DNA of 24,595 bases from Lentzea aerocolonigenes (GCF_000955955.1 NZ_JYJG01000265.1:1-24595); one strand, 5' to 3'. Positions 1 through 8,144 are shown, numbered from the stretch's first letter. The notes: a model not told the origin generated them from the sequence alone. Translations and numbers: made by a program.

Positions 1-15
1 CCTGGTGTGGGTGAC

Positions 16-917
16 ATGGGGATTCGCTTGTCGGTGCTGGACACGTCGCCGATCGTCCAGGGCTCGACACCGCGGGAGGCGCTGCGCAACACGGTCGATC
101 TCGCGGAGCTCGCGGAGGAGCTGGGATTCACCGGTACTGGGTGCCGGAGCACCACGGCATGCGCGGGATCGCCAGCGCCGCTCCGGCCGTGCTGGCCGGG
201 CACCTGGCGACGGTGACCGAACGCCTGCGCGTCGGCTCGGGTGGCGTGCTGCTGCCGAACCACCCGCCGCTGGTGGTGGCCGAGCAGTTCGGCACGCTCG
301 CGGCGTTGCACCCCGGCCGGATCGACCTCGGTATCGGACGCGCACCGGGTGGGGCGCCGCACGTGGTGTCGTCGTTGCGCCGCACCGATCGGGCGTACCG
401 CGAGCAACTGGAGGAGCTGCAGGCGTTGCTCGACCCGGCGGACACCGTCGCGGTGCCGGTGCGGGGCGGCAACGTGCCTCAGCTCTGGCTGCTCGGGTCG
501 TCGCCCTCGACCGCTGAGCTGGCGGCGTCGCTGGGCGTGCCGTTCGCGTTCGCGCGGCATCTCAGCCCCGATCTCGCGGGCAAGGCCGACCTGGTCAGCG
601 TCTCGGTGATCGCCGCGGAGGACGACGCGCGGGCCGAGTGGCTGGCCGGGCCGATCAGGACGAAAGTGCGCAGCCGCCGGGAGGGCAACCGGATCCTGTT
701 GCCCAGTCCCGAATCCGCGGCCGCGCACGCCAACCCCGACGACGGTCGCGTGCTGGTCGGCGGCACTGAGACTCTCACGCGGCTCCTCCAGGCAGTGCTC
801 GACGAGACAGGCACCGAGGAGCTGATGATCACCTCACCGATCTACCACCACGCGGACCGTCGCCACAGCTACGAACTGATCGCCGCCATCGCGGGCGATC
901 TCAGGCCCGCCGGTTGA
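16..917 (+). pseudogene. LLM-class flavin-dependent oxidoreductase, frameshifted
   Basis: Luciferase-like monooxygenases of this type use reduced flavin (FMNH2 or F420) in the cytoplasm. The first frame reads [19 protein letters not shown] and continues to LAEELGFT at about position 130. The conserved continuation, with [14 protein letters not shown] and [19 protein letters not shown], is found only in the next frame, open from 141 to the stop at 917. Adding a single C in the ACCGG at about 130-134 would rejoin them as a normal family sequence of about 300 residues, so one base appears to be missing. This is either a true inactivating deletion or an assembly error. The ATG at 16 matches the usual family N-terminus; GTG at 7 is an alternative and no upstream sequence is available to judge a ribosome site. 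The gene converges on the protease gene. Confidence 0.8.
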
Positions 918-932
918 GCGGAGCCGCGATCG

Positions 933-1799
933 TCAGCTCCTCTGCGCCTTCTGGAACAGCGGAGCCGTGATCATCCAGCTGAACTGAGGCCCGCCGAGGT
1001 GCCTGACGCCGGCCAGCCGGAAGCTCTGGGTGTTCACGCCCACAACGGCGTTTCCGCTGATCCTCGGGCCGCCGCTGGAGCCGCCGCCCATGTCGCACGG
1101 CACACCCCACAGGTTCTCGCCGCCGGGGTGGAGGGTGGGCGTGCCCCAGCACCGCGCGAGCCGCTGACCGGTGAACTCCGGCCTGCCCTGATGACCGGGC
1201 TGCCCCGCCGCCCGCGGGTATCCGTACTCGTGCGCCGGACGATCACCCGGCCTGCCGAAGGCGATGTTCTCGCTCGCGTTCGACGGCTTGTCCAGCACGA
1301 GGAACGCCTGGTCGTACTCGGACTGCTGGTCGTCGGTGATCCACATCCGGTTCACCACGACCCGGCTCACCGCGAACTCGCCGAACGGCCGCGCTCCGTC
1401 CCGGAATCCCGGCACGAAGAGCAGCTTCTCGTGCCACTTCGGATCCTGGCCGATGAGGTTCGCGGTGTGGACGCAATGCCCGCCGGTGACGGCTGTGCGC
1501 CTGTTAGCGCTCACCACCAGCGTCGCGGTGCAGCTCGAGTCCTCGCCGTCGCGGTCGACGAAGAACAACCGCCCGATGGTCTTGCTGACCGGCCCTGGCG
1601 CGCCATCAGGTCCATCGACAGGCTGGGTTCCGGGCGGCGCTGAAGGCCCGGTCGGCATCGCCGCGATCCGCTCGGGCGTCCAGTAGGCGGCCACGCCGTC
1701 GGTGCTGAGATCGTGCACAACCACGTCGGTGTCCGGAGAAGCCGCTGCCACGCCCGGCACTCCGAGCAGCAGCAGGGCAACCACGCTGAGTATTCGCAT
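933..1799 (-). CDS. Secreted trypsin-like serine protease (S1/V8-like)
   Basis: This is a 288-residue predicted exported endopeptidase. The N-terminus MRILSVVALLLLGVPGVAAA is a signal peptide. The catalytic triad can be read directly: His in AVTGGHC, Asp in SEYDQAFLVL and Ser in GGGSSGGP, in the usual order. The length suits a small secreted S1-type protease with a short N-terminal extension. The frame stays open far upstream, but the signal peptide places the start at the ATG whose complement is 1797-1799. No Shine-Dalgarno sequence precedes it, so the mRNA may be leaderless. The gene is divergent from the response regulator, and a tandem 11-bp repeat lies 20 nt before the start, suggesting control by that regulator. 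The natural substrate is unknown. Confidence 0.88.
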   Translation of the reverse strand: MRILSVVALLLLGVPGVAAASPDTDVVVHDLSTDGVAAYWTPERIAAMPTGPSAPPGTQPVDGPDGAPGPVSKTIGRLFFVDRDGEDSSCTATLVVSANRRTAVTGGHCVHTANLIGQDPKWHEKLLFVPGFRDGARPFGEFAVSRVVVNRMWITDDQQSEYDQAFLVLDKPSNASENIAFGRPGDRPAHEYGYPRAAGQPGHQGRPEFTGQRLARCWGTPTLHPGGENLWGVPCDMGGGSSGGPRISGNAVVGVNTQSFRLAGVRHLGGPQFSWMITAPLFQKAQRS

Positions 1800-1819
1800 G
1801 CCGCGACCGTGGCAGTCAG

Positions 1820-1841
1820 TTGTGAGGATCTTGTGCGGTCG
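1820..1841 (+). promoter_or_regulatory. Tandem direct-repeat operator, putative response-regulator site (copy 1)
   Basis: Two half-sites, TTGTGAGGATC and TTGTGCGGTCG, lie head to tail with 11-bp periodicity, as expected for OmpR/PhoB-family dimers. The element sits between the divergent protease and response-regulator genes. A second copy, matching at 17 of 22 positions by eye, occurs on the opposite strand at 4261-4282. Read in the direction of the downstream gene, both copies have the same orientation and end 20 nt (protease) or 21 nt (lipoprotein) before the start codon. Binding by the adjacent regulator is inferred. Confidence 0.6.
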
Positions 1842-1871
1842 GGGTCCGCATCCCGTGCGGCGGGCGCGTGA

Positions 1872-2579
1872 ATGACTATGTTGCGACGCATGGGCATGTG
1901 CGTGCTGGTGGCCGAGGACAACGTGATGCAGGCCGACATGCTCGGGAGATACCTGCGCCAGGAGGGCTACCAGGTGCGGCTCGTGCACGACGGCAGGGCC
2001 GCGATCGACGAGGTCCGCCGCAACCCGCCCGACCTGCTGATCCTCGACGTCATGATGCCCTTCGTGGACGGTCTGGACGTCGTGAGGGTGCTGCGCAACG
2101 AGACCGGCATCCCGGTGCTGATGCTCACCGCGAAGTCCACAGAGGACGATCTGCTGCACGGTCTCGATCTCGGCGCCGACGACTACGTCACCAAGCCCTA
2201 CAGCCCGCGTGAGCTGATGGCTCGCGTGCGGACGCTCTTGAGGCGTGTGCGACGGACCAGCGCGAACTCCGGCATCGCGCTGGGCGACCTGACGATCGAC
2301 CCCGAGCGGCACGAGGTGAGCGTGCGCGACACACCTGTCGAGTGCACCGCGTCGGAGTTCCGGATCCTGCACACCATGGCGGCGAGCCCTGGCCGGGTGT
2401 TCAGCCGCGGGCAGCTGCTCAGCGCCGTGCACGGACTCGACGGCTACATCACCGAGCGCACGATCGACGCGCACGTCATGAACCTGCGCAAGAAGATCGA
2501 GGTCCAGCCGCGCAAGCCGGCATACCTGCTGACAGTGCACGGCGTCGGTTACAAGCTCGTGGACGGGTCCGGTGCATAG
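1872..2579 (+). CDS. OmpR/PhoB-family response regulator
   Basis: This 235-residue cytoplasmic DNA-binding regulator pairs with the kinase that follows. The receiver domain (about 9-125) has the acidic pair E15/D16, the phospho-acceptor D59 in LILDVMMP, T86 in MLTAK and K108 in YVTKPYSP. The C-terminal winged helix (about 138-230) has the typical ECTASEFRILHTMAASPGRV, TERTIDAHVMNLRKK and LLTVHGVGYKL segments. The start could be the ATG at 1872 or the in-frame ATGs at 1878, 1890 or 1896; the first is kept here. The 3' end overlaps the kinase start by 8 nt, implying coupled translation. Its likely targets are its own promoter region, the divergent protease and the downstream lipoprotein-transporter genes, judging from the duplicated tandem site. 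Confidence 0.93.
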   Translation: MTMLRRMGMCVLVAEDNVMQADMLGRYLRQEGYQVRLVHDGRAAIDEVRRNPPDLLILDVMMPFVDGLDVVRVLRNETGIPVLMLTAKSTEDDLLHGLDLGADDYVTKPYSPRELMARVRTLLRRVRRTSANSGIALGDLTIDPERHEVSVRDTPVECTASEFRILHTMAASPGRVFSRGQLLSAVHGLDGYITERTIDAHVMNLRKKIEVQPRKPAYLLTVHGVGYKLVDGSGA

Positions 2580-4263
2580 TGTCCTGGCGCGGCTGCTGGC
2601 CGCGTCCGTGCTCGTCGCGATCTGCTCGATCACCGCCACGGCGTGGCTCGCCGCGCAGAGCACGTCCACGTCGATCAAACAGGAGCTGGGCGCCGCGCTG
2701 GCCGGTGACGCCGCCACCTACCGCGCGCTGATCACCTTCGCCGTCGAGCACCGCGGCTGGGACGGCGTCACCCTGCCGCCGGGCAACCGCCGCCTGATCC
2801 TCACCACACCCGACCGCAGGGTCATCGCCGACACCGGGACGAACCTCGACCCCGGCCAGCTGCCCGCCGTGCCGTCCGCGGTGATCAACCCGCTCGAGCT
2901 CGACCTCGCGCAGGCCCAGGACGCGCCGCCCGACCGCATCGACGCGCGGATCACCGGTCCGTTCCAGCTCAGCGACCGGGAGAAGGGCAGCCTCGCGGAG
3001 GACTGGCAGCTCTACACGCTCCGCTGCATCGGGCCGGCCGCCGTCGAGCAGATGAAGACCACCTCCTGGGGCCGGCCGATCGTGAACGTGGACAGGACCG
3101 GGCCCCAGCCCTCGACCGAGGCCTGCCTCGCGGCGGAGCAACGGCTGAGCACGCTCACACTGGGCGAGTCGGCGGCGTTCAACGACCTCGGCCTCCGCGT
3201 CAACGACTGCCTGCGCCAGCGCAGCCTGCCCGCCGAGCAGATCAAGATGAACGCGGCCTGGCAGCCCACCGCGTCCAACGCCGAGTGCCTCGCCAGCGCA
3301 CGCCGCGCCCAGCTGCAACCTTATGTGGCACCGACCGCGCTGTTGTTCGTCACCGACGCCGCCGGCCGGACCACCCAGGCCACCGTGGTGAAGTTCGACG
3401 TGGGCCGGATCGTGCTGGTCGCGGCGATCGTGCTGGTGCTGACCGTCGGCGTGAGCGTGGTGGTGGCGTTGCGGATGACCAGACCGTTGCGCACGCTCAC
3501 AGCCGCCGCCGAACGCATGCAGCACGGCGAGGACGCCCAGGTCGACGTCCGGTCCCGCAGCGAGATCGGCCAGCTCGCGCGGGCGTTCAACGACATGGCC
3601 GCTCACCGCGCCCGCATCGACGCCCAGCGCAAGGCCATGACCAGCGACATCTCCCACGAGCTGCGCAACCCGCTGGGCACGATCCGCAGCTGGCTGGAAG
3701 GCGCCCGCGACGGCGTGGTCGAGCTGGACCGCACCACGTTGACCGCGTTGCTCGACGAGGCGCTGGTGTTGCAGCACCTCATCGACGACCTCCAGGACCT
3801 CGCCCTGGCCGACGCGGGCGAACTGCGGCTGCACCCGTCGCCGGTCGATCTGCGCGAGCTGTTCGACCAACTCGTCGCCGCGCATCCTTCGCTGGTCGCT
3901 GAGGGTGGCGGGGTGGTTCACGCGGATCCTGTGCGGCTGCGGCAGATCCTCACCAACCTCGTCACGAACGCCCTGCGCTACACGCCTTCCGGCGGCACGG
4001 TTCGCTTGTGGGCGGACGGCCGGCGCATCACCGTCAGCGACACGGGTTCCGGCATCTCCGCCGAGGACCTGCCGCACGTGTTCGACAGGTTCTGGCGCGC
4101 GGACCGCTCCCGCACCCGTGACACCGGAGGCAGCGGGCTCGGTCTGGCGATCGTGCACGCCCTGGTGAGCGCTCACAACGGCACGATCACCGTGGAAAGC
4201 ACGGTCGGGCGCGGCACCACGTTCACGATCACGTTCCCAAGCCAGAAGAATCCAGCACGCTGA
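2572..4263 (+). CDS. Membrane sensor histidine kinase with cysteine-rich extracellular domain
   Basis: This 563-residue two-component kinase has TM1 at about 5-28, an extracellular sensor domain at about 30-275, TM2 at about 280-302 (rich in Ile, Val and Leu) and then HAMP. HisKA contains SDISHELRNPLG with the phospho-acceptor H362. The HATPase domain has the N box NLVTNALRYTPSGG, the G1 motif DTGSGIS, an F box in FDRFWRADRSRT and the G2 motif GGSGLGLAIVHAL. The GTG start lies inside the regulator's last codons. The sensor domain has four cysteines in the contexts LRCIG, EACLAA, NDCLRQR and AECLAS. Their spacing partly matches that of the lipoprotein encoded next, including an identical 27-residue gap between the second and third Cys. 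The kinase may therefore sense the same kind of ligand as the lipoprotein, or the lipoprotein itself; this is inference. Confidence 0.93.
   Translation: MHSVLARLLAASVLVAICSITATAWLAAQSTSTSIKQELGAALAGDAATYRALITFAVEHRGWDGVTLPPGNRRLILTTPDRRVIADTGTNLDPGQLPAVPSAVINPLELDLAQAQDAPPDRIDARITGPFQLSDREKGSLAEDWQLYTLRCIGPAAVEQMKTTSWGRPIVNVDRTGPQPSTEACLAAEQRLSTLTLGESAAFNDLGLRVNDCLRQRSLPAEQIKMNAAWQPTASNAECLASARRAQLQPYVAPTALLFVTDAAGRTTQATVVKFDVGRIVLVAAIVLVLTVGVSVVVALRMTRPLRTLTAAAERMQHGEDAQVDVRSRSEIGQLARAFNDMAAHRARIDAQRKAMTSDISHELRNPLGTIRSWLEGARDGVVELDRTTLTALLDEALVLQHLIDDLQDLALADAGELRLHPSPVDLRELFDQLVAAHPSLVAEGGGVVHADPVRLRQILTNLVTNALRYTPSGGTVRLWADGRRITVSDTGSGISAEDLPHVFDRFWRADRSRTRDTGGSGLGLAIVHALVSAHNGTITVESTVGRGTTFTITFPSQKNPAR
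4165..4176. promoter_or_regulatory. Perfect 12-bp palindrome GTGAGCGCTCAC inside the kinase gene
   Basis: GTGAGCGCTCAC is perfectly symmetric and resembles the core of LacI-family operators. It lies inside the kinase coding region (Leu-Val-Ser-Ala-His), so it may simply be a coding coincidence. It is listed because three related sequences occur inside nearby genes. No LacI-type regulator is seen in the window. Confidence 0.2.
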
Positions 4264-4282
4264 GCGCACATCTTCCTCACAA
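4261..4282 (-). promoter_or_regulatory. Tandem direct-repeat operator, putative response-regulator site (copy 2)
   Basis: On the minus strand the half-sites read TTGTGAGGAAG and ATGTGCGCTCA with 11-bp periodicity. The element spans the kinase stop codon and ends 21 nt before the lipoprotein start. It matches copy 1 (1820-1841) and has the same orientation relative to the gene it precedes. This suggests that the lipoprotein-adaptor-transporter genes have their own promoter in addition to readthrough from the kinase. The lipoprotein lacks a Shine-Dalgarno sequence, consistent with a leaderless transcript from here. Confidence 0.6.
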
Positions 4283-4303
4283 CCGCTCGGCAGCATCACC
4301 GTC

Positions 4304-4831
4304 ATGAACCCCAGGCTGTTGATCGGCGCTGCCGTGCTGCTGCTCTCCGCGTGCAGCCAGGCCGCTCCGCCATCCTCGAACGTCGCCTCGCTCCAGACCT
4401 CGGGCTCGGCCGCCACGTCCTCCTCCGCCGCCGCGCCGACGGACGGTGAGCAGCCGCGCCTGCGCATGGACATGACCGAGGAGGAGAAGCAGCGGTACTA
4501 CGACGCGCACACCGCGTGCCTCGCCGAGAAGGACCCGAACGCCACCGGCACCGGACCCGGCCCCGCGGGTCGCCGTCAGTACAGCGACGACGCGTGGAAG
4601 GCGTGCGCGAAGAAGTGGCCGCTGCCGCCGTGGGAGATGGACTCCGGCAACCCGACGTTCAAGGACAACTGGCACAAGAACGTCCAGTGCCTCAACAGCC
4701 GCGGCGTGAAGGTCATCGAGACCGAGCCCGGCAGCTGGACCTACGACGGCGAGCAGACGCTGCCCGAGGACCAGCGCCGCCAGGTCGAGAAGGACTGCGA
4801 GCAGGAGGTCTTCGGCGGAGGACGTAAGTGA
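4304..4831 (+). CDS. Small cysteine-rich lipoprotein of the transporter operon
   Basis: This is a 175-residue predicted lipoprotein. MNPRLLIGAAVLLLSAC is a type II signal peptide with a lipobox ending at C17, followed by a Ser/Ala-rich spacer to about residue 48. The mature domain has four further cysteines in the contexts HTACLAE, KACAKKW, VQCLNSRG and EKDCEQE, as in actinobacterial lipoproteins encoded next to MacB-type transporters. The same framework is seen in the preceding kinase's sensor domain. The protein probably sits on the outer face of the membrane and could be a ligand-binding or sensing partner of the kinase or transporter; the function is not established. It ends in a GTGA overlap with the adaptor gene, whose ribosome site GGAGG lies inside this gene. 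Confidence 0.8.
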   Translation: MNPRLLIGAAVLLLSACSQAAPPSSNVASLQTSGSAATSSSAAAPTDGEQPRLRMDMTEEEKQRYYDAHTACLAEKDPNATGTGPGPAGRRQYSDDAWKACAKKWPLPPWEMDSGNPTFKDNWHKNVQCLNSRGVKVIETEPGSWTYDGEQTLPEDQRRQVEKDCEQEVFGGGRK

Positions 4832-5853
4832 AGCGCTGGATCATCTTTCCGGTCGTCGGTGTGGCCCTGGCCGGCGGCGCGCTGGCACTCACCTGGACCC
4901 GCCAGGCCCCCGCTCAGACCTCCCAGCCACCGGCGCCGAAGACGGTCGCCGTGGTGAAGACCGACCTGACCGACGTCCGCGAGTTCAAGGCCACCCTCGG
5001 CTTCGGTGCCTCCCAGCAGGTGACGGGCCGTCGTCCGGGCACCCTCACCTCGTTGCCGGCACCGGGTGCCGCCGTCGACCGCGGCCAGGCTCTGTACAAA
5101 GTGGACAACAGGCCGGTGTGGTTGTTCTTCGGCGACACCCCGTTGTGGCGCAAGCTCGACACGGCGGGCTTGAAGGGCCCGGACGTGAAGATCGTGAAGG
5201 ACAACCTCGCGGCACTCGGCTACAAACTCGGCGGCGCCCCCGACGAGTGGACACCCGCGACCATCGACGCGGTGAAGCGCTGGCAGAAGGCCGAGAAGGC
5301 CGACCAGAGCGGCGTGGTCGAACCCGGCGATGTCGTGGTGCTGTCCGGAAAAGTCCGCGTCGAGTCGGTGACCGCGAAGCTCTCGGCGCCAGGAGAGGGC
5401 CCGCTCATGACGGTCACCGCCACCGGCAAAGCCGTCGCCGCCTCAGTCGACGCCCGCCAGGCCGAAGTGTTCAAAAAGGACTTGAAGGTGACCGTCGTCC
5501 TGCCCAACGGCACGGAAACCACGGGAACCGTGCGTTCCGTCAGCACCGAGGCCAAGACCGAGAAGAACGGCAACGGCGAGGAGACGCCGGTGATCGCCGT
5601 CGACATTGGGCTCGACACCGAGGTGGGTTCGTTCGACTCCGGTCCGGTCCGCGTGCGCCTCACCAGCACCGCCCGCCAAGGAGTCCTGGCCGTGCCGGTC
5701 ACAGCTCTGCTGGCGTTGCGCGAGGGCGGCTACGCGATCCAGTCCACGTCCGGCCAGCTCGTCGCCGTGAAGACGGGCCTGTTCGCGGGCGACCTGGTCG
5801 AGATCAGCGGCGGCGGCGTCACCGAAGGCATGCAGGTGGTGACGACGTCATGA
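4828..5853 (+). CDS. Periplasmic adaptor (HlyD/MacA-like) with peptidoglycan-binding-like domain
   Basis: This is a 341-residue membrane-anchored adaptor. MKRWIIFPVVGVALAGGALA is an N-terminal anchor or signal. The segment TGRRPGTLTSLPAPGAAVDR followed by GQALYKVDNRPVWLFFG is typical of adaptor proteins of actinobacterial export systems. Residues about 115-170 resemble a PG-binding-1 fold (VKIVKDNLAALGYKLG, TPATIDAVKRWQKA). The C-terminal beta domain includes GVLAVPVTALLAL and GLFAGDLVEISGGGVTEGMQVV. GTG at 4828 is chosen because GGAGG at 4817-4821 lies 6 nt upstream. It overlaps the lipoprotein stop by 4 nt and the ATPase start by 4 nt (ATGA). It probably links the ABC transporter to the cell wall; the substrate is unknown. 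Confidence 0.88.
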   Translation: MKRWIIFPVVGVALAGGALALTWTRQAPAQTSQPPAPKTVAVVKTDLTDVREFKATLGFGASQQVTGRRPGTLTSLPAPGAAVDRGQALYKVDNRPVWLFFGDTPLWRKLDTAGLKGPDVKIVKDNLAALGYKLGGAPDEWTPATIDAVKRWQKAEKADQSGVVEPGDVVVLSGKVRVESVTAKLSAPGEGPLMTVTATGKAVAASVDARQAEVFKKDLKVTVVLPNGTETTGTVRSVSTEAKTEKNGNGEETPVIAVDIGLDTEVGSFDSGPVRVRLTSTARQGVLAVPVTALLALREGGYAIQSTSGQLVAVKTGLFAGDLVEISGGGVTEGMQVVTTS

Positions 5854-6524
5854 CACCGGTGCTGGAAATCAGGGACGCCGTCAAGGAGTACACCGGCGGC
5901 GTCCGGGCACTCGACGGCGTCTCGCTGACCCTGCACGCGGGCGAGGCGGTCGCGATCGTGGGCCCGTCCGGCTCTGGCAAGTCGACGCTGCTGAACCTCC
6001 TCGGCACCCTCGACCGCCCGTCCAGCGGCACGGTGATGCTGGACGGCCACGACATCTCGGCGCTGTCCGACCGGCAGCTGTCGGCGTTGCGCGGCAGGCG
6101 GATCGGGTTCGTGTTCCAGCAGTTCCACCTGGCAGACGGCCTGACCGCGCTCGACAACGTGTCGACCGGCCTCCTCTACGCGGGCACGCCCCGCAAGTGG
6201 CGCACCGCGATGGCCGCGGAGGCGTTGGAACGAGTGGGTTTGGGTCACCGCCTGAAGCACCGCCCGCACGAACTCTCCGGCGGCGAACGCCAACGCGTCG
6301 CCATCGCCCGCGCCGTGGTGAACCGTCCTGCGTTGATGCTGGCCGACGAACCGACCGGCGCGCTGGACACCGCGACCGGGCGTGCGGTGCTGGACCTGTT
6401 GCTGGACCTCAACCGCGACGGCACCACGCTCGCGGTGATCACGCACGACCGGGAGGTGGCGGCGAGGCTGCCGCGCCAGGTGGAGATCAGGGACGGCCGC
6501 ATCCAGGCAGAGGTGAGAGTGTGA
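5850..6524 (+). CDS. MacB/LolD-type ABC transporter ATP-binding protein
   Basis: This 224-residue ATPase would power the FtsX-like permease encoded next. The Walker A motif is GPSGSGKST at 38-46, the Q loop lies in GFVFQQFHL, the signature LSGGERQRVAIARA starts at 142, Walker B is LMLADEPTGALD with catalytic E167, and the switch His is in VITHDREVAARL. The spacing and the FQQFHL segment are typical of the LolD/MacB/FtsE-like subfamily, which moves lipoproteins, peptides or drugs out of the membrane rather than importing nutrients. ATG at 5850 overlaps the adaptor stop, and the gene ends in a GTGA overlap with the permease, so all four transporter genes are translationally coupled. Confidence 0.95.
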   Translation: MTPVLEIRDAVKEYTGGVRALDGVSLTLHAGEAVAIVGPSGSGKSTLLNLLGTLDRPSSGTVMLDGHDISALSDRQLSALRGRRIGFVFQQFHLADGLTALDNVSTGLLYAGTPRKWRTAMAAEALERVGLGHRLKHRPHELSGGERQRVAIARAVVNRPALMLADEPTGALDTATGRAVLDLLLDLNRDGTTLAVITHDREVAARLPRQVEIRDGRIQAEVRV

Positions 6525-7699
6525 AGCCGACTCGCCTGAGTCCTCTCGACCTCCTGCTCCTCGGCCTCTCCCCCTTGCGCACCAGGCCGTTGCGGGCCGT
6601 GCTGTCCGCCCTCGGCATCTCCATCGGCATCGCCACCCTCGTCGTGGTCACCGGCATCCCGGCCTCCAGCCGAGCCGCGCTCATGGAGGAGTTCAAAGCC
6701 CTGGGCACCAACCTCCTGCGGGCAGAAGCCGCCACCGGCACCAACAACGAGGCCGCCTCCCTCCCACCCGACTCCATCGCGATGGTCGAACGCATCGGCC
6801 CCACCGACCAGGTCAGCGCCGTGGCCAACACCCACGCCGTGGTCCGCCGTTCCGACCGCATCCCGGACTCCGAAACGTCCGGCCTGACCGTCCTCGCGAC
6901 CAGGCTCAACCTCCTCGACACCCTCAACGGCCGAGTCCGCACCGGGGCTTTCCTCAACCAGGCCACCGAGAAGTTCCCCACGGTCGTCCTCGGCCACATC
7001 GCCGCGACCCGGCTCGGCATCACCGCTGCGGACGCCCAGGTCCGCATCAACGACACCTGGTTCACGGTGATCGGCATCCTCGACCCGCTCCCGCTGGCCC
7101 CGGAGATCGAACGGTCCGCGCTCGTCGGCTGGGACGCCGCCCAAGGCCTCGGCTTCGACGAACGCCCCACCGTCCTCTACCTCAGGGCCCAGGAAGCCGC
7201 GATCGACGACGTCCGGGCCGTCCTGCCCCCGACCGTCTACCCGCAGAACCCGTCCCAGGTCAGGGTCAGCCGCCCGTCGGACGCACTCACCGCCAAGCGC
7301 CTCACCGAGAACACCTTCTCCGCCCTCATGCTCGGCCTGGCGGCGGTGGCGCTGCTCGTCGGCGGCATCGGGGTCGCGAACACCATGGTGATCTCGGTGC
7401 TGGAACGCAAACGCGAGATCGGACTGCGCAGAGCCCTCGGCGCCAACCGGGGCCAGGTCAGGACGCAGTTCCTCACCGAGTCGGTCGTCCTGTGCCTGCT
7501 CGGCGGCATCGCGGGCGTGATGTTAGGGCTAACAGGAACCGCCGGTTACGCCGCCGCACACAGCTGGCCTGCGGTGATCCCGCTGGAGATGGTCGGAGCC
7601 GGACTCGCGGCCGCCGTGCTGACCGGCGTGATCGCGGGCGTCTACCCGGCGGTCAGGGCGTCGCGGCTCACCCCCACGGAGGCGCTCGCCGCGCCGTGA
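6521..7699 (+). CDS. FtsX/MacB-type ABC transporter permease
   Basis: This is a 392-residue permease with the MacB layout: TM1 at about 20-42 (LRAVLSALGISIGIATLVVV), a large extracytoplasmic MacB-PCD-like domain to about residue 265, and three C-terminal TMs at about 270-295, 318-343 and 352-380. The conserved SVLERKREIGLRRALGANRGQ and YPAVRASRLTPTEALA segments are present. The GTG at 6521 overlaps the ATPase stop by 4 nt. Codon 335 (7523-7525) is TTA, very rare in this window, and the next Leu codon but one is CTA. Together they form an imperfect palindrome at 7521-7534. The gene ends the operon; a different promoter begins 20 nt downstream. Confidence 0.94.
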   Translation: MKPTRLSPLDLLLLGLSPLRTRPLRAVLSALGISIGIATLVVVTGIPASSRAALMEEFKALGTNLLRAEAATGTNNEAASLPPDSIAMVERIGPTDQVSAVANTHAVVRRSDRIPDSETSGLTVLATRLNLLDTLNGRVRTGAFLNQATEKFPTVVLGHIAATRLGITAADAQVRINDTWFTVIGILDPLPLAPEIERSALVGWDAAQGLGFDERPTVLYLRAQEAAIDDVRAVLPPTVYPQNPSQVRVSRPSDALTAKRLTENTFSALMLGLAAVALLVGGIGVANTMVISVLERKREIGLRRALGANRGQVRTQFLTESVVLCLLGGIAGVMLGLTGTAGYAAAHSWPAVIPLEMVGAGLAAAVLTGVIAGVYPAVRASRLTPTEALAAP

Positions 7700-7718
7700 G
7701 AAACAGGGCGTGCTCGAA

Positions 7719-7745
7719 TGTCGAGATCCAGCAGGTTCGTTCGTC
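7719..7745 (+). promoter_or_regulatory. ECF42-type promoter (copy 1), TGTCGA-N17-CGTC
   Basis: TGTCGA at 7719-7724 is followed after 17 nt by CGTC at 7742-7745, 28 nt before the DGPF-protein start. ECF42 sigma factors are known to recognise a TGTCGA -35 element in front of DGPF genes, and such a sigma factor is encoded as the next gene but one. The same arrangement with the same 17-nt spacer precedes the VOC gene at 10114. Autoregulation of the operon is therefore likely. Confidence 0.65.
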
Positions 7746-7772
7746 CTCAGGCAGGACGACTGGAGGACATCG

Positions 7773-8144
7773 ATGCACTACATGTTCCTGATCTACAACT
7801 GCGAGGACCGGCCGGCCCACGGCGACCCGCGCTTCGAGGAGATCCTCAAGAGGGTCAACGCGTTCGCGGACGAGTGCCGCAACCGGGGTGTCTTCGTGGC
7901 CGGCGACCCGCTCAAGCCCGTCAGCACCGCCACGACCGTGCGGGTGAAGGAGGGCAAGGCGGTGCTGACGGACGGGCCGTTCGCCGAGACGCACGAACAC
8001 CTCGGCGGGTACTACCTGCTCAACTGCCGCGATCTCGACGAGGCGCTGGAACTGGCCGAGATGGTGCCGCAGGCGCAGTTCGGGGCCACGATCGAGGTGC
8101 GGCCGGTCGACCACATCCCCGGCCTGAACCACGGGGTGGCATGA
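7773..8144 (+). CDS. YCII/DGPF-family protein
   Basis: This is a 123-residue small cytoplasmic protein of the YCII-related (DGPF) family. It contains the name-giving motif in [20 protein letters not shown], then [17 protein letters not shown]. The start is the ATG at 7773, with GGAGG at 7762-7766; upstream in-frame codons belong to the promoter and were excluded. It ends with an ATGA overlap into the sigma-factor gene. DGPF proteins are regularly encoded beside ECF42 sigma factors, but their biochemical role is not known; association with the sigma factor or an enzymatic role are both possible. Confidence 0.9.
   Translation: MHYMFLIYNCEDRPAHGDPRFEEILKRVNAFADECRNRGVFVAGDPLKPVSTATTVRVKEGKAVLTDGPFAETHEHLGGYYLLNCRDLDEALELAEMVPQAQFGATIEVRPVDHIPGLNHGVA

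Noticed and set aside
1800..2717. Minus-strand extension of the protease frame by about 306 codons
   Set aside because: It lies entirely opposite the response regulator and the start of the kinase gene, has no domain, and the signal peptide at 1799 marks the true start.
2476..4473. 665-codon minus-strand open frame
   Set aside because: It is antisense to the kinase; it is Arg/His/Gly-rich low-complexity sequence, typical of the frame opposite a high-GC gene.
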